64,000 nucleotides of DNA from Carex sylvatica (lineage: Eukaryota > Streptophyta > Magnoliopsida > Poales > Cyperaceae). The translations under genes and the position numbers were made by a program. Location: positions 62,001-126,000 of the forward strand of contig CAXKVR010000026.1 in NCBI GenBank assembly GCA_964058845.1. Reading direction: 5' to 3'. A model generated the notes under the pieces. It was not told where the DNA came from. It saw only the letters and a list, made by a program, of their open reading frames with translations, and searched no databases. This document shows positions 47,101 to 58,500 of the stretch, one piece after another (position 1 is the first letter of the stretch; every line of letters starts with the position of its first letter).

Positions 47101-49025
47101 TAAAATTATATTTGTAGCTATTTTTATCCTTATTTTTTTTTCTCCTTCTCCTTTAGTCTGTAATTTAGAAGGAGAGAAGGGGTGACTAACTCGGATAGAT
47201 TGTTCAGGTATTAAATATGCAAGGTTTACTGTGGATAAAATTTCAAGTATGTTGCTATTTCGTATTTATTTATTTCTCTGGAAAGTATTATATTTAGGTA
47301 CGAGTTATCGTTATAAATTGTATGTTTCAATTTTGGATACTATGTTTTGATTTTATTTTCAATTTGACAGTTGCAATTGGAGCTGTTTCGTTTCCTTCAC
47401 CTATTTCATTTATGAACTGGGATTACTTGGTCATGTCTCAAAGTTTCAGGTTTGTATATTTTAGTTAATCACTGAAAAAACTAAATGTATAAATGTATTG
47501 TGAAAAATTTCAGGATAATTAATCTGTATATTTTGATTCGCAGTGAAGAAAATAATAAATTATCAATTTTTACATTTCAAACTGATTTAACTAGATAAAG
47601 ATAACTGATGACTTCAAAATTATATCATAAATAGAGATATTGTTACGCTTGATTCTTTGTTTTGATTTTATTTTCTAATTTCATAGTCGCGATTGGAGTT
47701 GTTTTGTTTCCTTGACCTGTTTCTTTTCTCAGCTGGGATTTCTTCCTTCTATCTCAAAGTTTCAGATTTGTATGTTTTAGTCAATCACTGAAAAAATTAA
47801 GTGTATCAATGTATTATGAAAAATTCCAGGATAATTAATCTGTACATTTGTTATTCACAGTGAAGAAAATAAAAAATTATCAATTTTTACATTTTAAAAT
47901 AATTTAACTATATAAAAATAATTAATGACTTTAAAATTATATCATAAATATAAATATTGTTGCGCATGCAATTGCTGAACACAATCTAATAACCTTTCCA
48001 ATTACCTTCTCAATTTCAGCCAAAAAAAAAATGTGAAATAATCTCTTATCTGCTCTTTGAAGTTGTCTATCGGTGCATCTGCAAACTGTCAGGTGCTTTT
48101 AATTTATCAAAATATTTTCATTGAGGGTTTAGTAACAAAAGGAAATGGAACATAACAGGTATTGGTCTAATGATTTAATAGTGATCCATGTTATAATTGT
48201 TTATGTACAGTAACAGCAACAAACCTTCTTTGCCTTACATAAATATGATGTTTTTGCATTGATGCACATTGTGAGCATACATTCACAGTTCCTTGCAATA
48301 ATTCAAACCTATATCAAAAAAATATTAGATTACAAAATGTGATTCAAATATGTCAAATTTACATGCATGGTACATGTAAATATCATGCCCTCTAGAAATA
48401 TGTTTGAAACTCCAATTGTAAAGCATGTTATGAAGTCATAAATAAAAAAATAGTATCAAAGTTTGACAAGTTTTGGCAAAAACTGATTCATTTCCTTTCC
48501 AATTGGGGCCTCAAACACCACATCAAAGATTGTAAATCATATTTGAATAAACATATCAATTTGACATTACAAAGCATACCAACTCATATTCTCAGTTTGA
48601 ACAGTTGTGAAAGCAGCAAAGAAAATGAGAAAGAAGCATGATGATAGTTGTCGTTGTATAAAACCTTTGATGTATTTTGTTAACTGTGGATAATATTTTG
48701 TGTTGATATAACCGTCAACTAAGTGGTTGTTACTGTGTTTGGAAGATCTGTCTCAAAGGTATAGCACACTTGCATAAAGTGGTTATCCCTCTTCCAAACA
48801 TATATTATATGTAGACTAATCTTAACCATAATCTATGTAAAAATTTTGTTGCGGCAAAGATGAAGACATGACTACAATTGCCGCAATTTTTGTAATATAT
48901 GTATGCAACTTAGGAACATGGATTGTGCATATCTTCTATATGTATGTATATATTTATGAACTTTCTTCATACACTTCTTCGTGTGTTGAAATTTTTTGCC
49001 GAAGTAACGCGAGGCCTTTGCCTAG
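44190..49025 (+). mobile_element. Gene-free region ending in a Helitron-like 3' terminus
   Basis: The right end at 48996-49025 reads GCCGAAGTAACGCGAGG then CCTTTGCCTAG, followed by T. The AACGCG-G block, small AGGC/GCCT hairpin and CTAG before T are Helitron 3' features. A possible start is the TCTATAGTGAAATC near 44203, after A, but I cannot prove it belongs to the same element. The interior is pyrimidine-rich near 44.2-44.6 kb and contains local duplications. Several stretches look like short exons followed by GT-rich donors, but no protein family is recognisable. It may be a gene-capturing non-autonomous Helitron or a decayed non-coding transcription unit. Confidence 0.4.
47360..47965. repeat. 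Direct tandem duplication of ~300 bp
   Basis: The block from 'attggagctgtttcgtttcc' through 'aggataattaatctgta' and 'gtgaagaaaataa' to 'attatatcataaat' occurs at about 47370-47650 and again, diverged, at about 47690-47960. Confidence 0.8.
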
Positions 49026-49636
49026 TTGTATAATAACTTTGTAAATATAAAGTTTAATGAAATTATTTTTAAAATGTCATGTTAATAATAATATTATATC
49101 ATATTCGCTTATACATTGCAGAAACTAAAAAGCAATTAAAATTAATTGCATGTTTTAAAAATTAACTTTAAAATAAATTTAATTGTTCTTATTTATATTT
49201 TCAGAGGAGAGGAAGAAAGAATGATGTCAATTGATCTCTATTTTTTCAATATTTTTATATTTATATATAATATTCTATATAATTTTAAATAAAATAATAT
49301 GATACGATAAAATTAACTTTCATGTTTTGTAGAAAAAATTATATAATTAATTCGCATAGTATATATATTTAACTCTCAGTATGCCCAGATTTTTATTTTT
49401 ACCTATTTTTAAAAATACTTTAATAAAAATAATCAAAGTTTGATCAGAATTTTAAAAATGTCCAGATCGTGAATTTTTTCCACGGCCCTTAATTTTTATT
49501 CAGAATCGTGGAAAAATTCTACGGCCCTAATTTTTTTTTTTTTTTTTTTCTTTTTGCACTATAAATAGAGTTTGAATAAATAAAATATCCACGGTTTATT
49601 TTTTTTATGTATATATAATATAATATAATATATGTA

Positions 49637-50057
49637 GAGATAAGCTAATATACAATCGATTGTTCCTAGCCTCCTGTACAACCAAGTCATTTTCTAATTT
49701 TTAAAGTCCAAATGATCAATCCAAATCGTTAAATGTCATCTCCATATTAAAATGTGCTTAGAGACCAAATTTTATATTTTTTGGAATTTTTTTACTATTT
49801 ATTAAGCCACTTTGAAAATCGCTAATCCAACGGTGGCTTACTAAACAGTAAAAATCAGAAGCTACCGTTGGATCAGTGATTTTCAAAGTGGCTTAATAAA
49901 TAGTAAAAAAATTCCAAAAAATATAAAATTTGGTCTCCAAGCACATTTTAATATGGAGATATCTAACGGTTTGGATCGATCATTTGGACTTTAAAATCGA
50001 AAAACGACTTGGTTGCACGGGAGGATAGGAACAATCGATTGTATATTAGCCTATCTC
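49637..50057. mobile_element. Palindromic Mutator-like MITE (cluster copy A)
   Basis: 421 bp. Ends GAGATAAGCTAATATACAAT and the inverse of GAGATAGGCTAATATACAAT. AATATATGTA flanks both sides (10 bp), though in TA-rich sequence. Almost the whole element is one inverted repeat around a short centre. Confidence 0.88.
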
Positions 50058-50086
50058 AATATATGTATATGTATATGTATATATAA

Positions 50087-50485
50087 GAGGTTGGCTACTA
50101 TGCTTATATAAGCATATCCCCACATATGCTTATAACTCATTTTTGTGTTTCCAATGTCCAAATGGTCGATCTGAACCGTTAGATGTGATCTCTGTATTGA
50201 AATATGATTGGAGACCAAATTTTATATTTTTATAAGTTTTTTTACTATTTATTAAGCCAATTTGAAAATCTCTGATCCAACGGTGGCTTCTGATTTTACT
50301 GTTTTATTAAGCCACCGTTGGATCAGCGATTTTCAAAGTGCCTTAATAAATAGTAAAAAAATTCATAAAAATGTAAAATTTGTTCTCCAAGCACATTTCA
50401 ATATAGAGATCACATCTAACGGTTCAGATCGACCATTTGGACATTAGAAACACAAAAATGAGTTATAAGCATAGTAGCCAACCTC
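50087..50485. mobile_element. Palindromic Mutator-like MITE (cluster copy B)
   Basis: 399 bp. Ends GAGGTTGGCTACTATGCTTA and its exact inverse, with 10-bp duplications GTATATATAA at 50077-50086 and 50486-50495. The centre is CCAACGGTGGCTT...AAGCCACCGTTGG. Confidence 0.92.
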
Positions 50486-50510
50486 GTATATATAATATAT
50501 GTTGTATATA

Positions 50511-50912
50511 GAGTAAGGTTAGGGTGCTATGGGTTGCATAGAGGACTACGGTGTTATGGCTCAATCGAGTTTTTAAAATTCTAACGGTCGATCCGAACCA
50601 TTCATCTTGTTCTCCATATTAATGTGTTTGGAGACTAAATTTTACATTTTTTGGAAAATTTTTACTATTTTTTTAGATAGTTAGAAAATCAAATATCTGA
50701 ATGGTGCAGAATTTTTTAGATCAAGTGATTTTCTACCTATCTAAAAAAAATAGTAAAATATTTTCAAAAAATATAAAATTTGGTCTCAAAACACATATTA
50801 ATATGGAGAACAAGATGAAAGGTTCGAATCAACAGTTAAGATTTTGAAAAGTTAAATATTGAGCCGTAGCACCGTAGCTCTCTATGCAACCCATAGCACC
50901 CTAGCCTTACTC
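50511..50912. mobile_element. Palindromic Mutator-like MITE (cluster copy C)
   Basis: 402 bp. Ends GAGTAAGGTTAGGGTGCTAT and the inverse of GAGTAAGGCTAGGGTGCTAT. Flanks TTGTATATA and GTGTATATA (8 of 9). It belongs to the same subfamily as the 13321-13475 half copy. Confidence 0.88.
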
Positions 50913-50964
50913 GTGTATATAATATAATATATGTATGTATATATAATATATGTATATGTATATA

Positions 50965-51389
50965 GAGGTTGGCTACTATACTTATATAAGCATATCCCCA
51001 CATATGCTTATAACTCATTTTTGTGTTTCCAATGTCTAAATGGTCGATCTAAACCGTTAGATGTGATCTCTATATTGAAATGTGCTTAGAGACCAAATTT
51101 TACATTTTTCTGAATTTTTTTACTATTTATTAAACCACTTTGAAAATCGTTGATCCAACGGTGGATTCTAATTTTACTGTTTTGTTAAGCCACCATTGGA
51201 TCAGCGATTTTCAAAGTGGCTTAATAAATAGTAAAAAAATTCAGAAAAATGTAAAATTTGGTCTCCAATCACATTTCAATATAGAGATCACATCTAACGG
51301 TTCAGATCGACCATTTGAACATTGAAAACACAAAAATAAGTTATAAGCATATGTGGGGATATGCTTATATAAGCATAGTAGCTAACATC
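50965..51389. mobile_element. Palindromic Mutator-like MITE (cluster copy D)
   Basis: 425 bp, same subfamily as copy B: ends GAGGTTGGCTACTATACTTA and TAAGCATAGTAGCTAACATC. Flanks TATGTATATA and TATGTATATG (9 of 10). It keeps a terminal stem 'gcatatccccacatatgc' on both arms that copy B keeps only on the left. Confidence 0.88.
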
Positions 51390-51529
51390 TATGTATATGT
51401 ATATAATATAATATAATACAATATAATGTATGTATATAATATAATATATGTATGTATATATAATATATGTATATGTATATAAATATTAAATTTGACATCT
51501 GCTGATAAATTAGTAAGCTTGAACTAATA

Positions 51530-51870
51530 CAGGGACCAAACTGATTACACCAGCATTCAAAATACACAGAATTAACATAAATTTTAATTTATTTAGATTT
51601 TTCTACCGTTAGTTATGAATTTCCAAAGTTCAGCTTTGGAAAAAACTTTAAATATCCATAACTTTAGCTAGAAAAGTCGAATTTACGCATATGACCACTT
51701 TTCGAAAAAGAGGGGGACGAGATGGATCCGAATTTTGCATGGAAAAAACCCCGGGCATCGTGAGAGGTATTCGTAGCATTAAAATTTTAAAAAAATATCG
51801 TTTAGTACCTCAAAAATTCAGTTTAAGTTTTCGTTCAACGATAGACGTACAACGATCAGTATTTTCAAAG
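51530..51870. repeat. Dispersed repeat shared with 590-900
   Basis: 'gattacaccagcat', 'ttaaatatccataacttt', 'gcatatgaccacttttcg' and 'caaaaattcagtttaagttt' occur here in the same order as at 590-900. Interior of the long-arm element family. Confidence 0.8.
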
Positions 51871-52098
51871 TTTTAAAATTTCAAACAGTCGATCCAAACC
51901 ATTCAACATAATGGGTATGTTAAAATGTGATTGCATATCAAATTTTACAATTTTTTAAAATTTATTTACTATTTATTAAGTATTTAACAAAATCGCTATA
52001 TTCAAACCATTGAATTTTTTACTCATCTTAATAAATAATAAAAAAAATCTAAAAATTATAAAATTTGATCTACAAGTACATTTTAACATATCCATCAT
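51871..52098. mobile_element. Degraded palindromic MITE
   Basis: Shows the family core ('cagtcgatccaaaccatt', 'aaattttacaattttttaaa', 'tttactatttattaag') and a weak inverse, but no clear ends. Confidence 0.55.
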
Positions 52099-52498
52099 GT
52101 TGAACATTTTTACATATCCATCACACACACACATATACACATATTATACATATACATATATATTATATTATATATACATTGAAAATAAATCAAACTTTGA
52201 ATATTTTATTTATTTAAACTATATTTATAGTGCAAAAAAAAAAAAAAAATCAGGACCGTGGAGTTTTTTCACGATTCTGAATAAAAATTCAAAGCCGTGA
52301 AAAAAATTGATGGTTTGGATTTTTTTAAAATTATAATCAGATCCTGATTATTTTTATTAAAATATTTTTAAAAATGGATAAAATAAAAAAAACTCTGATT
52401 CCTGATATATTTCGGTCAAATTCCGTTAGTTCATTGGACCACGAAGGGAGCTAAAACTAAATTATAATTTCAAGATAAAAGCCTAAAACTAAATTATA

Positions 52499-52658
52499 TT
52501 TGACACTTATCTTATCCGCCGATACACCGTAACATTTCCCGGCTGTCGGTTTATCTGATTATCTCGGTCGCGAAATGGGAAGTCACTTCTGAAGTACTAC
52601 TCTAGGTCTGTAGCTGTTTTGGAAAAAAAAAACAAAAAAAAAACAACATTTTTTTTTG
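52499..52658. repeat. Segment shared with the upstream region of the duplicate methyltransferase
   Basis: Alignable with 30281-30431: 'tttgacacttatcttat', 'cgccgatacaccgtaacatt', 'gtactactct' and a terminal A-rich then T-rich tract. It lies about 250 bp before the ATL start codon. Confidence 0.8.
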
Positions 52659-52834
52659 TTATCAATTATGTCAGGTACAGTAGTAGGTCACGGCAATATC
52701 CAACCATTTTCTGATAACTTCATGAGTCCGTCTTTTCTTCGTCAGCTATTTAATTACTCTCCTTGTCTCTTTTCGACGAAAGGAATATAATATTTTACAA
52801 CACCAAAATCCAAACAACGACCGCATTTCTGCAC

Positions 52835-52841
52835 TATATAA
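52835..52841 (+). promoter_or_regulatory. TATA box of the ATL gene
   Basis: TATATAA, 70 bp before the ATG at 52911 and followed by a short pyrimidine-rich leader. Position and consensus fit a core promoter. Confidence 0.65.
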
Positions 52842-52910
52842 GTTGCTCAATCACATCCTAATGCCTCCCTTCTCTCCACCACACAGCTACACCTCTCTCT
52901 ATAACCCCAA

Positions 52911-53624
52911 ATGGCCAAAACCATGAAACCCATCAACCGACGGATCCTATCCATCATCCCCCGACCCGTTTCGCAGGAACCAAGCAACACACCGGGTCCG
53001 GGCCCACGTACATACCCGATACAACTCGACTCCACTGCGGCGTCGTTATCCGCTCTCGTCCTTTTATTAGCTTTATTCTTTATCTGCTTCTTCTCTGCAT
53101 GTTCACGCCGCATCTTCTCTCTGGTGCACCGCCGAGATACGCGTCTCTATGCACCTTCTCTGATGGCGCCCCATCCAAGGCGCTTCATGCGGTTTCCACC
53201 TCCTTACGGCCTTGATCCGGCAACTTTACAGTCTCTACCAGTGGTCAAGGGAAGGAAGGAATTTGGGTGTTGTGTTGTTTGTTTGAGTGAATTTGAAGAG
53301 AAGGATCATGTGAAAGTGATACCAAGATGTGGGCACAGGTTTCACCCGGGTTGTATCGATGTTTGGTTAGTGATGCACGGGTCGTGCCCAGTTTGCCGAT
53401 GCTCGGACATGGTAACGGGTTCATGGTCTTGTTCGGGTTTGGATTCTGTTTTGGTGAATGACGGTAGAGGGTGTAGTAGTGAAAGCAACAGGGAGGAGAT
53501 TGAAGATGATGGAAGAGATGCAAAGGAGATGGTGCGGTTGGGGAGGAGTAACAGCTGGGGACTCGGACGGGAGATGGGAAGGAATGGAAGTGTGTCACGC
53601 CTGCGGCGCACGGGTAGCTTTTGA
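52911..53624 (+). CDS. ATL-type RING-H2 E3 ubiquitin ligase, 237 aa, intronless
   Basis: Single exon, as usual for ATL genes. It has one membrane helix near residues 44-66 ([17 protein letters not shown]), a basic stretch after it, and the ATL signature GLD ([14 protein letters not shown], about 99-112). A canonical RING-H2 follows at 121-162 with spacing C-x2-C-x15-C-x1-H-x2-H-x2-C-x10-C-x2-C and the Trp of VWL before the last cysteines. Such proteins sit in membranes and pass ubiquitin from an E2 to a substrate, often in stress or hormone responses; substrate unknown here. The C-terminal tail is Ser/Gly/Arg-rich without a known domain. A TATA box lies 70 bp upstream. A hAT MITE has inserted 184 bp after the stop codon, probably in or next to the 3' UTR. 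Confidence 0.95.
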   Translation: MAKTMKPINRRILSIIPRPVSQEPSNTPGPGPRTYPIQLDSTAASLSALVLLLALFFICFFSACSRRIFSLVHRRDTRLYAPSLMAPHPRRFMRFPPPYGLDPATLQSLPVVKGRKEFGCCVVCLSEFEEKDHVKVIPRCGHRFHPGCIDVWLVMHGSCPVCRCSDMVTGSWSCSGLDSVLVNDGRGCSSESNREEIEDDGRDAKEMVRLGRSNSWGLGREMGRNGSVSRLRRTGSF

Positions 53625-53808
53625 GAGTGTGTTGGATGGATTTGCACGTGTCGGACACGTGTATAGCAATGCTAGATTTAGGAATTAGTTTATTTCCTTT
53701 TTATATCAAAGCTGACATTTTTGTTAATTCTTTTGTGTATACCTTTTGGTTGATGCGAGTCTCATATCTGTATGTTGTTTGATCTTTGGGCCTTCGTTGA
53801 CTTGCAAT

Positions 53809-54497
53809 TAGGGGTGTAAACGGAGCGGATAATGCTAATACCATATTCGTATCCATTTTTTTGGATACGGTTAATAAACGGATATTAAAATTTAAAATTA
53901 TATCCATCTTAAATAAATACAGATACATAAATACAGATACAGAACAAATAATCAATCAACAGATACGAATTTAAATACGGATACGAAACGAATAATTATG
54001 GGATAATTGAGTTATACATTTTAAGATACAAAAAAATAATTTGTTGTCTTGAAATAATGATTAAACTAATTTAACAGAGACTAAAAGCATACTACATTCA
54101 CGGACTAAAGTCTTGAATGAAAAAGAATGAAGAATAACAAAAATAGAGGTAAAAAGAAAAAAAATTGCGTTATTGTAGCACCATCACTAACAAAAAAGAT
54201 ATTAAATTAGAAATCATATCGTATTATCATTTATACCACAACTAAAACTGAAATGAATATGGGATAATATATAATAACTTTTATCATCATGAGCAGTAAA
54301 GTTAAAACTGAGAGAGTAATTTCGAATCCGGATAATTGCGGATACGAATACAGATATTCACCTTCATGAAATTATCCGTATCCGTATCCATCATTTTTTT
54401 CACCATATGCAATAATTATCCGTATCCGTATCCACAATTATTTGTATCCATTTATTCCGGATACGGAGCGGATTATCCATATCCGTTTACACCCCTA
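53809..54497. mobile_element. 689-bp hAT-type MITE behind the ATL gene
   Basis: Ends TAGGGGTGTAAACGGAGCGG and CCGTTTACACCCCTA are flanked by exact 8-bp duplications CTTGCAAT (53801-53808 and 54498-54505). Interior rich in 'cggatacg' motifs. Same family and size as the element at 22866-25034. Confidence 0.93.
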
Positions 54498-54505
54498 CTT
54501 GCAAT

Positions 54506-55540
54506 GAGTAGAAATTTGTAAATATGTGAAAGAAAGATAGAAAGCATAAATTTATTGTTCCATCTATAGTTAACATTTTTCATTATTTGCCTCTAATCGG
54601 GCTTAGTATTTTTCATATCTTTTTTATGATCAAAGTCTGATTCCATCCCTCAACTATTGCAATCAATTCAATTGAGCTCTTAAAATATTGTTTGTTCAAA
54701 AAAGTCCCCCAACTATTGAACTATTGTATGTGATTGAATTAAACTTAAAAACATATTTTTATTCAATTAACAAGGCATCGAATCAGAGTACAATATTTAT
54801 GCTTGAGCTCGGTACAAAAGTAAAGAAACATAATTGAAGCGAAGTAAAATTATACGTATTTGACGAAACAATATAAATTTCGACAAAATTATTGAACCAA
54901 ATACGTTATATAATTCAAAAGGCCAAAATCGCACTTCTAATCATTTTTGTGTAACCACTTTGATTCTTGTTAAACCAATAAATTAATAAAAATCCAGCAT
55001 GACATATCTAGATGACTGAAAATCTGCTAGCACTTGTTTCGTTGCATATTTCATTAAAAATTCAAACAATATATCAGCCGGATTCTGTACAGTGAGGATT
55101 CAAATTAAGAAAACAGGAATAGAGTATGGGTGCTGAGGCACCTCAAAGCATCTGTTTCTCTTTTCCTTTACATGAAATAATTAATTACAAGTAGAAATTA
55201 CTGGTGAGTATAATTACAACTGAAATGCCATACATGTATGCATTTCTTTCTTTTTTTGTTTTCCTTTATAAGTTAATAGAACACCATCTCATCACCCATG
55301 GCCCACACACTGCTACGTGTTGTCATTCCACTCGAAACTTTTTTTATGTTCCAAGACCATCCCACAGAAAACAGTCAATGACGAAAGGAACAAAAAGGAA
55401 AAAAAAAAAATCTACATACAGGAAAAGAATATAGGAGAAAGAAGTTACGAAATCCTTCCTGGCGAACAAAAAACTTGCACATCCAACTCTGTACCTGTCT
55501 ACTGTTGCTTTTTTTTTCTTTTTTTTCTATTGGAAATCTC
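54506..55540. other. Intergenic region between two convergent genes
   Basis: AT-rich. The last few hundred bases before 55541 are probably the 3' UTR of the minus-strand RING gene. Open frames at 55204-55544 are not gene-like. Confidence 0.5.
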
Positions 55541-58500
55541 TTAGAGTATGGAATATGCTCTCACAACCTCAACAATAGGAGCACGACAGAGGGGGCACTT
55601 CCCACCGCTCCTTACAAGCTCATTGGCACATTTCGAACAAGTGCACATGTGGCCACATCTGCTCAGATAACAATAGAACCATTCTTAGTCATAGTTAGTA
55701 TTAATCAAGGAGTGTACGAAGGATCATTTTGTATATGACACTAGTCCTTTTAGAGAATACGAGACCTTAATCTTTCAGAAATGACATTTGAAATTCCGTA
55801 AAAAGGTTGGTGGCACTTTCTATATGGAGCATACACTCGGGATGCACATGCCGACTGGTCAAATTTATGTGATATAATCAAATAAAAAAAATGTAGAACA
55901 TCACATGTTTTCAAATGCATCAAATATTGCTACAGCAACACATCCCGGTAAAAACATATTCACAAATAGTTTCCTCCAGCACTGTCCTTTGTGTCAGCAT
56001 AACTTTTTACAGGGCCCTCAACCACTTATTTACACCAGTGTCCTCACGAGGAAACAAGAAAAATCCCTTATCACAACCTTTTGTGTTGAAGGCTAAGTCA
56101 ATAACATGAATGCATGCTATCGCTTGGGTTGTAAGAAATTACTAACTATAATTATACACATTCACTGTTTGAGTGTGGGGTGTGGGTGGGGGGTTGAGAG
56201 AGAGGTGGAGACTCAAGAGAAACAGTGAACATGAATAATACTGCTGAGAGTTTGATTAACTCATGAACATGGAATCAAGAGACGCTGATTTGGGTGGATG
56301 TGTTAAAAAAAGGAGAATCAAGAGACACACTGACCTTAAAATAAAAATGTTGAGAATTTGATAGCAATTCAAGAGATGTCGAATCAGGGGCGGATTCGTG
56401 TGTGTGCGGGGGGGGGGGGGGCGCAAAAAAATATAAAATCGGATTTAAATAGCTAATCGAGTTTAAATCCATTAACTAATTAAATTGATAAAAAACAATG
56501 CTTTAACTTATACTTTCTAATACTCTGACTTGTAATTTCTGATTCTCTAACCTATAATTCTAATTATCAATTATAATTCAAGAAATTTATTTTAATTTTA
56601 ATCTGAATTACAAATCAAACATCCAGAGGGGGGGGGCAAAAAAAATTTCATGGTGGTGGGGGGGCAGCCCTTGTGTAGAATCCTAGAATTTTTAATTTTG
56701 CCTGGGAGCAAGAGATGGAGTATTGTTGCAAAATGACTTGGAATGCAATTTGACAGACTAAGCCAAGTCCATTTTCATAATATTACTCGATGATCAAAAT
56801 TGAAATATGTGGATTAGAAATTCATTGTAATATTTAAGTTTCAAGGGAACTAAGAAAGAGATCCTTTTTTTTAACAAAGTGTAAGTTACTTGACATGACC
56901 AGTGTCAGGTAGAAATCAAATTAAAATTTGTATAGATACTATTGAATCAAAGTTCATAATTGTGCTGGGAGTTTTATCTCTCTGTCACAGACTACTTAGT
57001 CCTGTATTGCCATATCCCAATGTTACTAATGCGGTTTTCATGCGGTATGCAAAAGGTCACAGCATAGTGCATATGTGGATTTTTATGCAGACTTGTATAT
57101 ACGGATTCTTTCATTAAATATTAAATAAAAGACCCTCAATTAAATATTAAATATTTTATATGTTTTAATCTGATCAATTATTTAATATGGACACACAAAA
57201 TCCAGGTCTAACATTCCATTGGATATGCCACAAAAAATCTGAAAATGTTTAAATATGTGTTTGAAAGTTGATAAATCTTAAGGGCCCAAGATTCTTTTAA
57301 TGGCCCAAAATACAGGCAGCGTGAAATAGAAGCTAAAAGTTAAGAGCTTGGTTCGCATGAAGGAAGACTACTAAAAAATTCAAACCGCGTGAAAGAAAAG
57401 GGTAGTCCGGTATACACTTTTAGTCCCAACATTCTAAAACAAAAAATACAGAGTGCTCTGGAGCTTGTATAAGATGGAAACACCCTTGAAATCTACTCGA
57501 CTGGCTTAGTCCAGATGAGTGTTGGGGATTGGATTTCAGTTATTACTGAGCATCCGATTCACATTTTAAATAATATAATATTTATTCGGATCTGAATTAA
57601 TTTGGATTTGTTTTTGTTAATAAATAAAAATTTAAATGGCAGTCATATGCGGTCATATACGGCCATATATGCAGTTATATGCGGCTATATATGCGGCCGC
57701 ATATTCAAATCCGCATATATAGAACTGCATAAGGATTTCTATGTGGAATCCAACTGCATACGCATATGCGGCCGCATATACGGCCGCATAACCTGCATTT
57801 TACTACACTGCATATCCTATCCTTGTACCCTGTCATTTCCACTATAATCAAACTCTAATATTTAACAAGGTAAGTAGATGTGATAAACAAATAACTGGTA
57901 CAAAGGTGATTGCATCAGAGGGAGGGAATGCCAACCTGTAAAGAAGGGAATCAATTTGGGTATCACAGCATACACAGCAAGTTCCCTTTTTAACTTGGCT
58001 CCATTTTGTACCATCATCTGCTAAATCAATGTTTTTCCCTAAAATTGGTACACGATGTTAGCATCAAATATAAACATAGAAATCATACAAAAATGGAACA
58101 AGCTATCGCCCAATCTTTCAACATAAAACTTGTGTGTGCTTGCGTTAGTGTCTGAGAGAAAGAAAGATCACCTGATGAACCTTCAAAACGATTGAGAGCA
58201 GCAGAGACCTCCTGCCGGACTGAGCGCTGTAGCTCAAGTTGCATATCCATGCATGACTCCAGCATCCTTTGCATTTGGTTCATCGACTGCTGTAACCGCC
58301 CCATGTCATTCCGTATATCATTTATTGCCTCCCATTCCTACAAAATTTGAAGCCTCACCATGTCACAATCCTAATTGCTATCGGTTACACTTTTGTAAAG
58401 ACAGTTACAGTCAATCCTAATTGCTATCCATTGACCAGCACTTCTCATTAACTATATATTACTACCCTGGACTGTACATTAGATTCCAGCAGTAAAAACT

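Larger units (their letters stand above)
49389..52398. mobile_element. Foldback element with ~200-bp inverted arms, filled with nested MITEs
   Basis: The left arm (about 49400-49605) and right arm (about 52165-52390) are inverted copies. Both hold 'tttatagtgcaaaaa', a homopolymer A/T run, 'cacgattctgaataaaaatt' and 'attatttttattaaa'. Between them lie four palindromic MITEs and a segment (51530-51870) matching the interior of the 1-1652 element. The shared interior suggests the same superfamily with different arms. Outer ends and TSD are uncertain. Confidence 0.65.

Noticed and set aside
47360..47965. CRISPR-like or other short-repeat array
   Set aside because: Only two long diverged direct copies, no regular short repeats with unique spacers; this is a eukaryotic sequence.
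51382..51567. Tyr/Ile-rich open frame
   Set aside because: Translation of TATA/TATG microsatellite between MITEs.
53245..53658. Two long minus-strand open frames over the ATL gene
   Set aside because: Antisense of the RING-H2 coding sequence; no domain and no promoter on that strand.
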